From Yponomeuta sedellus (taxonomy: Eukaryota; Arthropoda; Insecta; Lepidoptera; Yponomeutidae), in contig OW203730.1 of NCBI GenBank assembly GCA_934045075.1, positions 13,324,505-13,388,504 of the forward strand: a DNA stretch of 64,000 bases, read 5' to 3'. Below the pieces are notes generated by a model. It did not search any database. It was not told the DNA's origin and worked only from the letters and a program-made list of their open reading frames with translations. This document shows, in pieces, positions 32,760 to 44,796 of the stretch. Both the position numbers and the translations under genes were made by a program. The number at the start of each line of letters is the position of its first letter. Within the stretch, counting starts at the first letter, position 1.

Positions 32760-34440
32760 AAGCCTTTAAATAGGATGTAATATAAGTATAAATTCCCGTC
32801 TGCATCCCTGAGGGATAAGTTGGGTTGGGTTGGGGATTGACACCTCGAAGTTTGTCCAAAATGTTTTTATCATTGATCCCGCTCGAACTGTTTAATATGA
32901 AAGCATTTGCAAATTAATTTTGCTTACTTTCTCTCTTTCTTTTTTAATCTAACTGACATCCCATCCCACTAGATATTTGAATGGAGTTACGTGTACCTAC
33001 TATTTGGGCATTAACTAGAATGAAAGAAATATATTTATTATAACAACAAGACACACAGATACAAAATAAACAGGTAAATTAATAGTAGACGAAACAACAA
33101 CAAAAAAAATAGATTGCCGAGGGTGCGTATAAATTGCTACAAAAGGCAGCTGACTCAGCGTTGTGCTGAGGGAGTGAGCCCTCAGCACCCATTTTCAACT
33201 GATTTTATAATATTCAATTGCACTCGTTAAAATAAACTTGATGGTTTGAGGACGTAAACGTAATTTTCACAACTTATGGACAGTTGGAGATAGAGAGCCA
33301 AGACTCATACACTGAAAAGGTTTGAAAGTTTCAAATAATGCATCTTTAGACGACTTAAGAGTCTGCAACGCTTGAATGCAATGAATTGGAGAGTAAAGAA
33401 AGTTCCCTTTGTCTTGAGTCCATTAATGCCATTTAAAGAAATCGCGACTCTCAATGCGTGGGCGCAAATTACGGACGAAAGTTAATGGCGACGTAGGCAG
33501 AGCGCGTATGGTAATCGAGTGGGGTTTCCCTTCTCAAAAAGTGAACGAAAAAAACTCCGAGCCTAATGACACACGACTTTCAGACCATTTATCTTATCTT
33601 CTAAAGAACGTTGTATAACCTTACCACACATCACACCGGTGTAACCTTGGTAATAATGCTTTGATTTTTTCTCTCATTGTCAATGAACCTCGCTAGTTAT
33701 TATTGGTATGGCTGACAGGTGTGAGCAACAATTCAGTCTCCATCTCTCATTCCCATGGAGCCCGTTATAAGATACGAGAAGCTTCATCAACAAAAACCAA
33801 GTCATTGATACACGCAACCGATGCCAGACGTTAAGAGGCCTACCTGGTCTTTAAAGCTGAGAAGCCTTGTTTTAAATATTTGGGAGTTTAAATCAAATAA
33901 ACTAGATAATGGTCTCATTATAAAAGGGAAGATAATTATTTTAAATCATAGTAAACACTATTCTAATATTTCGTTTTTTCTGTTTTGTTTTCTGTTACTC
34001 ACAATTTTCCTCAAACCCACCAGATCTTCCCGGATTTGGCAGTCCCATCACTAAACGTCATTCTCAATACAACGCCACTAGCACACTTCTTCTTAATAGT
34101 TAACTGCTTGCAATGTGTACTAAAGTTATGTACTATTTATCTATTTATACATTTGAGAGTGCGTAAAAGTGTCATTGACCAAAAAACCTACACTTTTCTT
34201 GGCAGTATAATAAAATACTGAAACTGGCATAAAATATAACTATATTTATTCTTTGACTTTTGAAGTTATAGTAGTAATAACACTCGCTAACTGTGAAGGA
34301 AAACATCTTGAGGAAACCTGAGTGTCTTAGGTGTCCTAATACCTCAGCGCTTGAAATTGCCAATCCGCGGTGGGCTCTGGTAATTAAGCCCTACTCTCTC
34401 TCTGAGAGAAGGCCTGTGTCTGCAGTGGGACGTGTATAGG
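32760..34440. other. Non-coding AT-rich, one terminator-like hairpin
   Basis: No gene seen. GTGCTGAGGG at 33163-33172 and CCCTCAGCAC at 33179-33188 form a perfect 10-bp GC-rich stem with a 6-nt loop. Confidence 0.45.
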
Positions 34441-34670
34441 CTAATTTCGAACCCGCGGCCTCTGGCTATCCGTGCCAGCGCTCTACCAACTGAGCTAATG
34501 GGCGACTCACCGGCATCAGTGAAATTTCGAACCTCTTTACAATATTCTCTGTATTACGTACAGGCAGCGACATCTGGATGAAGTAATTTGCATCACTTGC
34601 AGCCCCGAGTACCTAAATAGGTTTTTAAAATTGTCCTTAGCACGGGTTAGTGCATTAAAAAAGGAATATA
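34441..34670 (-). mobile_element. SINE family S2, rearranged copy
   Basis: The part 34447-34510 is the tRNA-like head on the minus strand (TAGCTCAGTTGGTAGAGCGC, CCGCGGGTTCGAA). It continues on the minus strand into the S2 linker (GAATATTGTAAAGAGGTTCG) to about 34608. From 34610 the S2 tail (CCTAAATAGGTTTTTAAAAT, CCTTAGCACGGGTTAGTGCA) follows on the plus strand. The switch of strand at about 34609 means this copy was inverted internally. Confidence 0.85.
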
Positions 34671-35181
34671 ATCGTGTATAGGCTACATAAAAAAATCCTT
34701 GACTCTTACAAGACAGTACGTAAAGCATAATTATCGTCCCCTCGCTTCAACTCCAAACAGTCAACAAGCGTTCAGTCGTGCGCGAGGTCGGGGCGGATTC
34801 CACCGAGCATGCTTTCTAGTAAAGGATTTTAATTACCGCCAACGACTCAGGTCAAACACCCGTCCAGAAGTTGGAAGCTCTATTAGACGCCTAAGAACCA
34901 GATTAGATGAGTCAAGAGGCGCGTTCACTGTTGTAAAATCTGACGTGAACGGCGATTTATAGCTATTTAAACAGCTGCACTCGGTTCAAATGAGTATAGG
35001 CTAGCGTAGGTACTTTAAAACACTAAAATATCATGAGATAGTGATTTATGATATTTGGTATAGAAATATACAAATTAAGTACTTTTACTAATTAATGCTA
35101 GTTTAATCAAATAAAATCGTTTTATAATGGATTGTATATCATGTACTCGTACTAGAGTAAAACCACATCATGGGATTCTTC
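34671..35181. other. Non-coding; 87-codon ORF of unknown nature
   Basis: A plus-strand ORF at 34699-34962 (RGRGGFHRACFLVKDFNYRQ internally) lies in less AT-rich sequence. I recognise no family and no splice context, so I do not call it a gene. Confidence 0.3.
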
Positions 35182-35411
35182 GATATCAACCCTTGTATGT
35201 CCGCGCTGGCCGGGTCTATTCATGCATCGCAGGAAGGATAGGCCATACTTCACCACGTCTGGGTTGGTAGAGGATTGTAAGACAGTGGCGGGCCTTACTG
35301 TCAGAAGTTATCAAGCCGCCCATACGGCCTCTGACATGGCTTAACGACTGCCATTATACGAGGGCTGCTACTTATGTATGCGGAATAGAAAAAATAAACA
35401 AATGTATATGG

Positions 35412-35858
35412 GCTCAATTGGTAGAGCGCTGGTACGGATAGCCAGAGGTTGCGGGTTCGAATCCCGGCATGGGTGAAATTTTTAGCCTCTAAATAGGTTT
35501 TTAAATTTGTTCCTTAGCACGGGTTACTGCATTAAAAATAAAAATAGTGTAATCATGTGGGTACAGTGATATCGTTCCGAGGTTAAACCTAACTGCAAAG
35601 TAGGTGGTCGGGGCTGTAAGTAATGCAATTTGCTTAAGTCAGATGTCGCTGCCTGTACGTAATACAGAGAATATTGTAAAGAGGTTCGAAATTTCACTGA
35701 TGCCGTGAGTCGCCCATTGGCTCAATTGGTAGAGCGCTGGTACGGATAGCCAGAGGTTGCGGGTTCGAATCCCGGCATGGGTGAAATTTTTAGCCTCTAA
35801 ATAGGTTTTTAAATTTGTTCCTTAGCACGGGTTAGTGCATTAAAAATAAAAATAGTGT
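35412..35858 (+). mobile_element. Dimeric S2 SINE with 12-bp TSD
   Basis: The layout is head 1 (35412-35475), tail, a linker (GTAATACAGAGAATATTGTA), head 2 (about 35716-35784) and a second tail. Each head has GGTAGAGCGCTGGTACGGAT and GCGGGTTCGAATCCCGGC, and each tail CTTAGCACGGGTTA plus TGCATTAAAAATAAAAATAG. The 12-mer AAATGTATATGG occurs at 35400-35411 and 35859-35870, so both units inserted as one molecule into the mariner. The heads are nearly identical and fold as a tRNA-like with C instead of T at position 33. Confidence 0.93.
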
Positions 35859-35882
35859 AAATGTATATGGCTAAATATGCTT

Positions 35883-36431
35883 TTATTGTTTTTCAAAGTA
35901 TTCTCCACTATGATCGATGCACTTCTGCATTCGATCAAACCAATTTGTAAAACACTTTTTCCACTCTGATTGAGGTATCTCCAAAACGTGCTGTTTGAAC
36001 GCATCTACGGCATCTTCACGGGTCGAAAATCGTTGACCACGTAATTTATTCTTACATTTGGGAATAAATAGAAATCATTGGGAGCCAAATCAGGGCTGTA
36101 CGGTGGATGACCCATCAATCCTATTTTTTGACAATCCAATAATGTAGTTGTTTAGTGCAGTTTAGTAACATGGCGGTCTTGCATTATTAGTTTTCGCACA
36201 GCTTCCGATATTTTGTGGCACAACCACCGATTTCGGGCGACCTTCTTTAGCTTCGTCCGTGAGCTTACTGCGCCCGCGATTAAACTCCCTAAACCAGTGA
36301 TATACAGTCGTTTTTGATGGAGCTTCACCACCAAAAGTCGAAGTTAATTGATCTACGCACTGTTGTTGCGTTAAACCACGTCGAAAATCGTAATAAATCA
36401 TAGCACGAATATTTTCACGAGTGAGTTCCAT
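35883..36431 (-). pseudogene. Mariner transposase, deleted and frameshifted
   Basis: The N-terminus starts MELTRENIRAMIYYDFRRGL at 36431 (a longer ORF begins at 36470, but this Met matches the family start). It carries the first helix-turn-helix (QQQCVDQL, then KTTVYHWFREFNRGR) and GRPKS before the linker. After PQNI the frame breaks and about half the protein is absent, including the first two catalytic aspartates. The C-terminal part contains HPPYSPDLAPNDFYLFP with the third catalytic Asp, then after a frameshift RGQRFSTREDAVDAF and SEWKKCFTNWFDRMQKC, ending EYFEKQ with the stop at 35883-35885. It normally performs cut-and-paste at TA; this copy is dead. Confidence 0.95.
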
Positions 36432-36788
36432 TTTTTCAGCGATATGACATTTTAAACCCAACAAAAACAAAACACTAACGTATGTAAGAGAAAAATATTA
36501 GCGGCCAGTATTTAAAAAAAGAACGAATTTGACCATGGAGGTCAGACATTGCGTTTAAAATTATTGGAATCCCAGATTCCGCATACATATGTATGACAGC
36601 CGGCACCAGCAGCTTAGCACGGAAACGAAGCACGGAAGCGCTCGGAAAAAATGCCTCTAGCGGTAATCACGGGATGGTCACCTATCCCGCACCTGAACGC
36701 GCCTGTTGTTGCTTAACTCAAGTGATTGATTCCAATCACTCAGTTCGACTTCGCCACGAGTACTTCGCATGTACTTATTGCGATGTTT

Positions 36789-37075
36789 AGGGTTCAAAAG
36801 AAAAAGGAACCTTGCTAGGATAAATTTAATGTTCGTCCGTCTGTCTGTCAAGAACTTTATCTCGGAAACACGTGGAGGTATCGATCTGAAATCGAAACCG
36901 ACCGCTTAGGTATCAAAGGTCTTAGGTCCCTTAAAGTTGTCAAAAATCAAGCTTCTTACTTAACGCAAAAAAGTTATGGCCGTTTATGCTGCAAAATACG
37001 TGTATATTGACACTCAAGGGATCAAAAGGTCCCGTTGACTTGGAACTATGAAATTTCGTAAGTAATATTATCGAA
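36789..37075 (-). repeat. GGTTCCGTA repeat, inverted partial copy
   Basis: It starts TAGGGTTCAAAAGAAAAAGG and CGTCCGTCTGTCTGTCAAGA, the inverse of the end of the 7711-8230 copy. It continues with ACGTGGAGGTATCGAT and TTGACACTCAAGGGATC, again matching the inverse of that copy's interior. Confidence 0.8.
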
Positions 37076-37189
37076 TACTACAAAAACAGGAAAATATCTT
37101 ATAACTTTAGATTTATAATTAAATAATTAAAAAAAGTCTTTGAAGTTCAGGAAAAGCTCGGGAAAAAAACGGAGAGACTTAATTATTTA

Positions 37190-37362
37190 TAATAAACTAG
37201 CTGACCCAGCGAACTTCGTACCGCCTAACAGTCGATTCTTTTTTCTCTCCGTAAGAACCATCAGGAATATTCTAAAAAAAGAAATTAGCGAAATCGGTTC
37301 AGCAGATCTCGAGATTTGCGCTTACCAACACATTCAGAGATTCATTTTTATATTATAGAAGA
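37190..37362 (+). repeat. Interspersed repeat C
   Basis: CTAGCTGACCCAGCGAACTT, CGTACCGCCTAACAGTCGAT and GAGATTTGCGCTTACCAACA recur at 59480-59655 with one internal 15-20 bp length difference. The family is related in layout to the repeats at 26230-26650 (both with AAATCGGT...CTCGAG near the 3' side). Confidence 0.85.
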
Positions 37363-40300
37363 TAAGCACTTTAAGTATGCATACCTTCTTGTACTTATAT
37401 TTGTATGAATAACTTTATAACTTTACTGCTTCCGTGTTACTACGTCTTGAATATTGGTAGGATGTCATGACTTTCAAATAAATGTAGAGCAGATAATTTT
37501 TCAACAGCTCATTAATATACCAGCCAATGAAAAACAAAGTGTAAACACACTGATATTGGTATAACCGTAACTATGTAAAAAATAAATTGGTCCATCTATC
37601 ACGGCAGCCAGCATTGGGTCATATTTCCGTTAGGTTTTTAATAGGTGTTTGCGCGTAGGCCTTGAGGCGACCGCCGCCGCGGTCAAGACTTAACGTGGCC
37701 CACTTAATATTGGCGAACTTTAATATTCACCGCTAAACATTTTGAGGCTCTTATCGTACCGTTAAATGGGAAGAAATTCTTTGAAACATCATATTAAGAT
37801 ATCACAAATTCGGCGACACAGACATTGGCGAATTTTGGCGTGACGGCTATGCAAACATAATCTTTATTGTTTGTATAATAAAGAAATGGCATCTTAATCG
37901 CTAGCCGTGGGCGACATGAGTCACTTATGTGTCATGGTTTCACGGATTTACCAAAATTTTATGTCATGTTGCGGTCACGGTTTTTGGGTCGACGACCTGA
38001 TACAACATGTGATTTACATTTATTCATTTTGAAACCACTCAACGCTACTGCTTCAATCGAGTCAACGAACAAGTTTTTAATTTATTAACTCGACGAAACA
38101 AAAATTACGTTAACGACGAAAAAACAAAACGAACGTTTGCTAACAATTCTTCCTTTTCGGGCTGAATATTTCTAGAACGTTCAACGAGACATCGCACTTT
38201 TCTATTAGCATGTACGACAAAGACTAAATCGGGTAAACGGCTGCTAATGCAATATTAATACAATGTCTCATAAAACATGTGATCGATTGTCTACCGGTCT
38301 GGAACACGGCGACGGAACAAAATTATCCGCACGAGACGGCAAGATTAACCGTAAAACCCCATACCGTGTGAGTTTAAATCAAGAACGCGCACTGAGACGG
38401 GGCGTTTATGCGCCATAATGCGTTGCAATTGGAGCGACTTACAACGCCCGCAACGTGCACAAATTGATTGCGGGCCGATACACGTGAATCGTCTAATAAA
38501 ATCGCTAATGAAACGGTACCGGGCGGCGTGCGACGGTAACGGCGCCCGCGCACTCCCACGACTGCATTATGCAACGCGCGAGCGTCGCGCGTCAACGTCA
38601 CCGATGCACAATGCATGGCGGTCGCGATCGCTGAAAGATAGGCCCGCGATAGACGGCAATCCCGCACGACTTGACACCTTTCATTACGAGCTCCTCGAAC
38701 TCATCTAATAAAGATTATGACCGCAGGTGTGGCGGGGTATTCCGTGAATAGATGTATAAATTGTCCGTAGTTTGATTAGCCTTGCGTTGGAATTTAAAAG
38801 TTGATGTTCTTTCCTCCTAATGATGATAGAGTCATTATTATACCAATAGAATACTCGAGTTGGCAGTAAATGAAGGTATAGTTATTATTCTGCAGTCTTT
38901 TATCAAGCGAGGCTGCGGCAGAGGTGTACATGTCCATATATTTTCTTGACATGCACTATGTGAAGAATGTAATTGAAATGCTACCACGTACGTCATTTCC
39001 GTTTGCATAGCACAAACGAAAGAAACTTAACCTTATTAGCGGTGTTTCCCACATGTACAATCGAATGAGACGTGAACAAGTGCGATAACGAAGTTTAAAT
39101 AAGCATTATCATTGTATGCGAATGTGATTATGAAGAGCAGACAAACGCAGCACGCAAGTCAGAAGTTCAACGGACTCATTATGCGTACGTTTAAGTTTAA
39201 ACAGTTGAGGACCGAATCAAACCGCACACTGTGCAATTATGTGATCAGTGAACTTAATTTAAAAAGAAAAAGAGCGTCTTATTGCCGCCGCTGGCGATGG
39301 CATTCGCCCGACACGGTTTTGGCTGCGGTTCGGCACAAGCTGGGACGCACGACTGGCAAATTAGCAGCAGCGGCACGGCCATTCCGCGGCCGCGAGCCGG
39401 ATTACCTGCGCGTCTATTAGCCGTCAAACAGTTCTGTTACCGCGACGTGTGTAGACCGAATGTTGCCATTTGGCGGAACATGAACGAGGAATGTCAATTA
39501 CCGAGTGCTGTTAGTTACAGCCGCAACGCGATGCTTTAGCTAGATTCTAGCAAGAAGCCAAAGCTATAACAATCGTTTAATGTCGCGGGTGTGGAAGTTT
39601 AATCTCGCCGCCATATTTTGCTACCTTCCTCACCGTACCCACCGGGAACATGTAAACCGCCACCGGACCGTCAGGGCTCGCTATCGGAACAATAATTTAT
39701 GTACAAACAGGCTCTATTTATATCACAGCCACTGAATGCAGACAAATGTTCCGAGAATATAAACTTGACATTAAGGAAGTTATGGGTGTAACCGCATTCG
39801 TTCTAGTTCGATAAGGACGCCGAAGAAATGTATCTCACTCGTGGCATGCGAAGGCTATCGGACGGTTCTATAATGGTTTAATTAGACAATGTTAGGAATG
39901 TAGGTAAGAAAGACGCAAATATTTCAAGTACATTCCTTTAGTTGTGTCGTGACGATGAGCCGAGGCGGCGGCCGTCCCGATCGCAGTAACGAGTCGACGA
40001 GTGGGCGCTTTACATAGATCCAATGCAAATTGTGCGCCGATTTGCGCGCGCATAAATCTGCGCTACCATACTACAGCACTTGCATTTCGTCAATTAACGT
40101 CAGCCATATTGTGCGAGATAAGGAATGCGTCGTCGCTTCGCTTGATTTATTCGCGGTCGAGCCGATAGCGGGCCCAGATACTGCGCTCTCCTTAGCAGAG
40201 CTGAATGCTCTTGCCGGCCTCCATTAGCTGCTTACTTAAAGACGCAGAAACGCTCTTTAATGAGTTGGAAGAATTAAGTCCCAGTAAAGCCCACGGGCAT

Positions 40301-43300
40301 CAGCTAGTCGCGCCAGCTAGAAAGTGAATTGCAAAGCTAGTATAATTTGTACGGGCGGTTGTGCCGGTCCAAATTACAGGGGGCTCATAGAAAATACTCT
40401 GTCACGTACCTACAGGTTTCAGAGAGAGCACGTTAATGACAATCATTTGCAAATGAACGAAGTGCCAGTCGCGGTGGTCGCCACTGAAGCACATCGCAGC
40501 AACACAAACAACATTTCGTTGGCGAGACAAAAAAATCTCATCATGTAGATAGCTGGTGCTTTGACCACATCTATTAGCCTAAAAGATGCGAAATCGAAAT
40601 GAACCTGTAAAATGATGACTTCATCCGCATTTAGTTTAGCGTTTGTTCCCACAGTTTAGAGGAAACATTTATTCCGTGTTCGTAATCTCGCAGCTCAATT
40701 ATAGCAGATACGTTTGCGAATGCACTGTTGTATCCATACAGATATTTCCGGGGGGAGTTATTCGAAACCCACGGAGGGCGGAACCGGCGACCTAAATCAA
40801 CTTAACGGACCTACGATTATCTGTGTTTATCCTGGCGGCACAAACGTGCACGGCTATCATCGATGCTTCCGATTAATTTTCGCAATATATTATTAACGAT
40901 CGCCATGTTAGCATAGCTGGGATAGTTGGCTAGGGGCAGGTAGCGGGTGCATCGAGCGATGTGATCTGCTAGATGCAGCGCTGCACTGTGACAATATACA
41001 ATTAATGAAGCGGGGCCGCGGCCGGGCCCGGCCCGTGCGTAACGAGCCGCTTCAACCACTTGTTATCGCTAATGAGAACTCAGTAGCGTATTGTCGCTCC
41101 ATCGATTGTTCTCCGTCGGTGCTAAGTCACAATTTGCAATATCGTTAGCGACGTACACGAGCTGAAGTGTAAGCCGGTGTTATCTGGATGCGTTAGATAG
41201 GGAGGTGCCGGGGTCGGGTGTCGGACGAGCTATCAGCTGATCGGGTGTCGCCACCGCCGCCGGTGGGTGGGCCCGCCGGCACCGCCGATCGGGATAAAGC
41301 CCACTCTCCAATTATGTGGGAAGGAAGAAGTAACGATTGCTCGACCGATATCGACCTTTAACACACTGTCTCTGTCCTATCAGCGCCTTATTCAGTTACT
41401 TTCCGTCTATTTCTTCATCTTAATACTCGTCTGCGGGTAAGTGGTCGAGACATAATTGAAGGCGGAATCGATGGTATCGAGAATAGCTCATCAGCTCGCA
41501 GGCACGCTCCCGAGTCATCGCTGCGGGATCTGTGGGCTCGGCGCCCGAGCGACCGACGTAATTATAATAAACACGGCTCGCACAGGGAGCAGCAACAGAG
41601 CCACCTATCAATGCATTCCGTGCCCTCACCTAACGACTCCCCATGCACACATTGTAGGGGATCAGCGAGTGACAAGAGAATAAAAGCAACCTGTTCCTTT
41701 GTTGACATCGGGTATGCTCCTGAACTTCGACGCCGCGGACTATTTATGAGGCTACACTCTCGTGATCACTTTACATACATTAGTCATTCATACGAGGCCT
41801 GCGATGCGCGCGGTAACTGACGGCTGACAGGCATACGCTGTAAAGTTAATCGACAGGCCGCGCGGCGAACGCTCGGTTGACTGACAGATCGCCCTACATT
41901 CTATTGTGATACAGGAAGCGAAAGAAAAATCCGCCGTTCGTAATTGGAAGCATATTTGATTCGATTGGCTTCTTCCATTATTATATTACTGACCCCGATA
42001 TGAAGTTTGGAATCTCGGCAGTGACTGCAATTTATTAGATTTTCTATATTAAAATCGGCAACGCGTTGGAGAAAATTATTGATCATTAGAGACGAAAGGT
42101 GGCAAGTTATACGCAGGGGCAATAAAGAAGAAATAACTATTGGATTCCTTGCATTGAAAGCGCGGTGGCGACTTCACCTGTTCGCTGTAACACCGGCGGG
42201 CCTGCTCTGGTCCTGAGCCAGTCGCGTCGCGTTGTCATTTACCAACGTCAAGATTATAATCAGGTGGTGACAAACGAAAGCGGTGACACAAAAATTAAAC
42301 AAAACAACGCTTACAGCACCGCGCGACCATCAAAACCTCGTTAACCGCCGCGAAGATTGAATTTCTGCAGCACAAGCAGGTGAAACGCAATTGTGAGGAA
42401 CCATGTTCTAGGAAAATAATAAAAAGGGTCTCGTCCTTACCTTAGGAAAGTGTATGGAGTAATGACAGAAGGGCGGTTCTTAGTTATTACAGTAATGTCG
42501 GGTTCGTTTGTTGGCGGGCATTAAATCGCATTTCTCCGCCGAGGCTCAGTGAAATAGGAAGAAAAATAAAAACAACACAAATAACCGGTTCGCCGCAAAC
42601 TCTATTAGATTTCTAAGTTGCTTTTTGCTGACGTTGTCGTCGCCCTAACTCGATCTCGATGCGAACGTGAGAAGATAGCTAAACCTGTACTGGGAACAAA
42701 AGACCGTTTACTTCTGGTTAACACGATATCAATATGCCAAAGGAAACGTAATAATGATAGCGAGTAATTTCTTCGTAGAGCTCACACTCTGAAATTGAAT
42801 TTAATTAGGAACCTTTACCCTGCACATTATTTTTATAAAAACATTTTACAATGAACGCCTCAAAGCTCGAGTGGTTAAATTGCCCGCTGGAGATTTGGCA
42901 CAGGTATTTTTACCTAAAAGAAAGCCCCTGCCGAACCAGTTTATTTTTAATTACGGTAACACAGTAATGTATTTTTGGCTATTAATTAAACACCCTCGAA
43001 AAATAGTTTGAAGGCCCCCGCTAAGAAAACGCTGGCACCATTACTTCGCTATACAGCGAGTGAGATCCTCTGCCACAATTACACCAAAGAGTCTACGGCT
43101 TTTCAATCACGTCATAATACCTTTATAAAAGCTCGTCCCTGGATTCCCCAAACCATTGCAGTTTTGTAAACACGGAATTTTTTTAATTTCAACCTTAACT
43201 CGTAACCAAACATAGTAAGCGCCAATAAGAAAACATTTCCTTCAACCATCCAAAAAAACCTTATGAATGTAACGACGCTAGCGTACCTTCCGCAAAGGCA

Positions 43301-44164
43301 AACTCTTTTCCCACTTTGGCTTAACAACGAGAACAAAAAAACTGCACAAGATCGTGCATCCCCGATCACTTCCTAATAAGCGAGACTCCATCCATCTCGC
43401 TAGGCGGGGCGTAGGAGCGATGTAGCGCGTCGTGTCGCTGTCGACTTTGACAGTATTAGCACCTGTTGCGTCTGCGCATGGGCGATGACGCTGCAACCTT
43501 CGGAGACGGCGTAGAAAGGAAGAGTGCAGCGCGAAGTGGGAAGAGATAACCGACCGTCGCTATCATCTTGTTCACTGCAAGGTTTCCGCGATATACTGCG
43601 CTTGTAGCGTTGCGCACACAGGATAAACAAGCCAGTATGTCAGAAGGTTTGGAGATCTCGTCATCATGAACCTGTATGAACATTATTGATCGTCCGTTAC
43701 TCCGTCGAACATGACCCATTTTTTTAGGAAGGCAGAGCGCGATAAAATAAAATTTTTAAGCTCCGTTCCGTCAAAGTAGTACAAAATTCAAACTTTTAAG
43801 TCAATGAAATACACGTAATTTTTAATGATATGTAGTACTAAATGAAAGTTACTATCAAAACATATAGGTAAGCCCGTAGAGCTGGACGTGAAAGAAAAAT
43901 ATAAAAAGCGTTTATCTGTTGATATAGTAATCATATACGATTACAAAGTTAAATTTGCAGTTAGTTGTAGAAAACCAATTACAGCTCTTAAAAAATAATG
44001 GAAATTACTTGAAAAATAATTATTAAAACAAAAATAATCATACGTCGCACTTTAAGACAAAATGTTACATTGCAATAAAATAACCCCGCTATAATAAAAG
44101 TACATCCGACTGCAAAATAATTTCCATCGTTATATATTTATAAACAACTATTGAATAGATAGTT
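37363..44164. other. Repeat-poor, GC-richer non-coding DNA (part 1)
   Basis: I find no transposon fragment, SINE or convincing exon in 6.8 kb, in strong contrast to the first 37 kb. CG dinucleotides are frequent and TAATTA/ATTTA-type words are dispersed. Especially GC-rich spots lie at 38360-38700, 39270-39420, 41005-41060 and 41205-41300. Short ORFs occur in several frames at once, as expected from GC-richer random sequence. Depletion of insertions suggests selective constraint, such as regulatory DNA of a developmental gene, but the sequence alone cannot name the gene. Confidence 0.55.
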
Positions 44165-44322
44165 GTAAAAACCTATTTAGAGGCTAAAAAATCCACCCAT
44201 GCCGGAATCGAACCCGCGACCTCTGGCTATCCGTGCCAGCGCTCTTTCCAACTGAGCTAATAGGCGACTCACCGGCATCAGTGACATTTCGAACCTCTTT
44301 ACAATATTCTCTGTATTACGTA
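44165..44322 (-). mobile_element. SINE family S2, minus
   Basis: Minus strand: GTAATACAGAGAATATTGTA, then CATTGATGCCGGTGAGTCGC-like linker, TAGCTCAGTTGGAAAGAGCG head, GGTCGCGGGTTCGATTCCGG, TTTTTAGCCTCTAAATAGG. An extra base in the D-arm and a missing base before the B box show decay. It is one of only two recognised transposable insertions in 37-51 kb. Confidence 0.88.
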
Positions 44323-44436
44323 CGTAGATAGTTGTAGTTATAAAGCTTCAATGTCTAATAGCGCTTTGTACATATTAAAAAGATATTGTTTAATTTCACC
44401 GTCACTCTCGTGAGCAAGAAAAAACATCCAAGCTCG

Positions 44437-44492
44437 TGAGTTGATAGCTCAGTGGTGTAGTGTCAAGATCCTGATACTAAGGACTGAGATTC
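44437..44492 (+). repeat. Weak tRNA-like (A-box) fragment
   Basis: GTTGATAGCTCAGTGGTGTA resembles a tRNA/SINE A box, followed by a degraded anticodon arm and GGACTGAGATTCCG where a B box would be. It is probably a very old SINE head. Confidence 0.35.
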
Positions 44493-44796
44493 CGTAAACA
44501 GCTTATCTACATTAATTATCCATGAAATTATACAGAAAATTATTTATTTTAAAGACCGTATTTAGAGTTGTGAGCCTCGATTTTAAAGTATATTTACATA
44601 CTCCTCAGTTCTGTGGAAGTCAACGAGATTTTAAACACAATTGACATGTCAACATTTATGATAGCAGTGCACAAAGCTTGCTGCCCCTATATTAAGCGCA
44701 CGAAATCTGTAGGGTTCCAATCGTCTGTCGTATTCCCTACTAATTGCTATCGCAAACGTCGGGATTCTGGCAGGATTTGACCCAATTAGGCATCTC

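Larger units (their letters stand above)
35359..36591 (-). mobile_element. Mariner-family transposon, internally deleted, TA target
   Basis: It is inserted at TA (35357-35358, duplicated at 36592-36593), confirmed by the empty site in another family A copy. The left end CGAGGGCTGCTAC continues to TTATGTATGCGGAAT; the inverse of the right end reads CATATGTATGCGGAATC, so about a dozen outer bases of the right terminal repeat appear missing. The transposase reads on the minus strand and lacks the middle. It is itself interrupted by a SINE dimer at 35412-35858. Confidence 0.95.
35182..36760 (+). repeat. Repeat family A copy interrupted by mariner
   Basis: Family A sequence runs 35182-35358 and resumes at 36592-36760, exactly collinear with the uninterrupted copy at 3865-4196. 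The break falls in CCATTATATGACAGCC. The right part ends in GTGATTGATTCCAATCAC as in other copies. Confidence 0.92.

Noticed and set aside
34699..34962. 87-codon ORF in non-repeat DNA
   Set aside because: No known family, no codon-bias or splice evidence; kept only as a note in the gap entry.
38374..38708. Overlapping antisense ORFs of 96-97 codons
   Set aside because: Same compositional explanation; peptides have no recognisable domain.
39728..39740. TATCACAGCCAC, matching the 5' part of the miR-2/13 family
   Set aside because: No complementary arm within 70 nt on either side, so no precursor hairpin.
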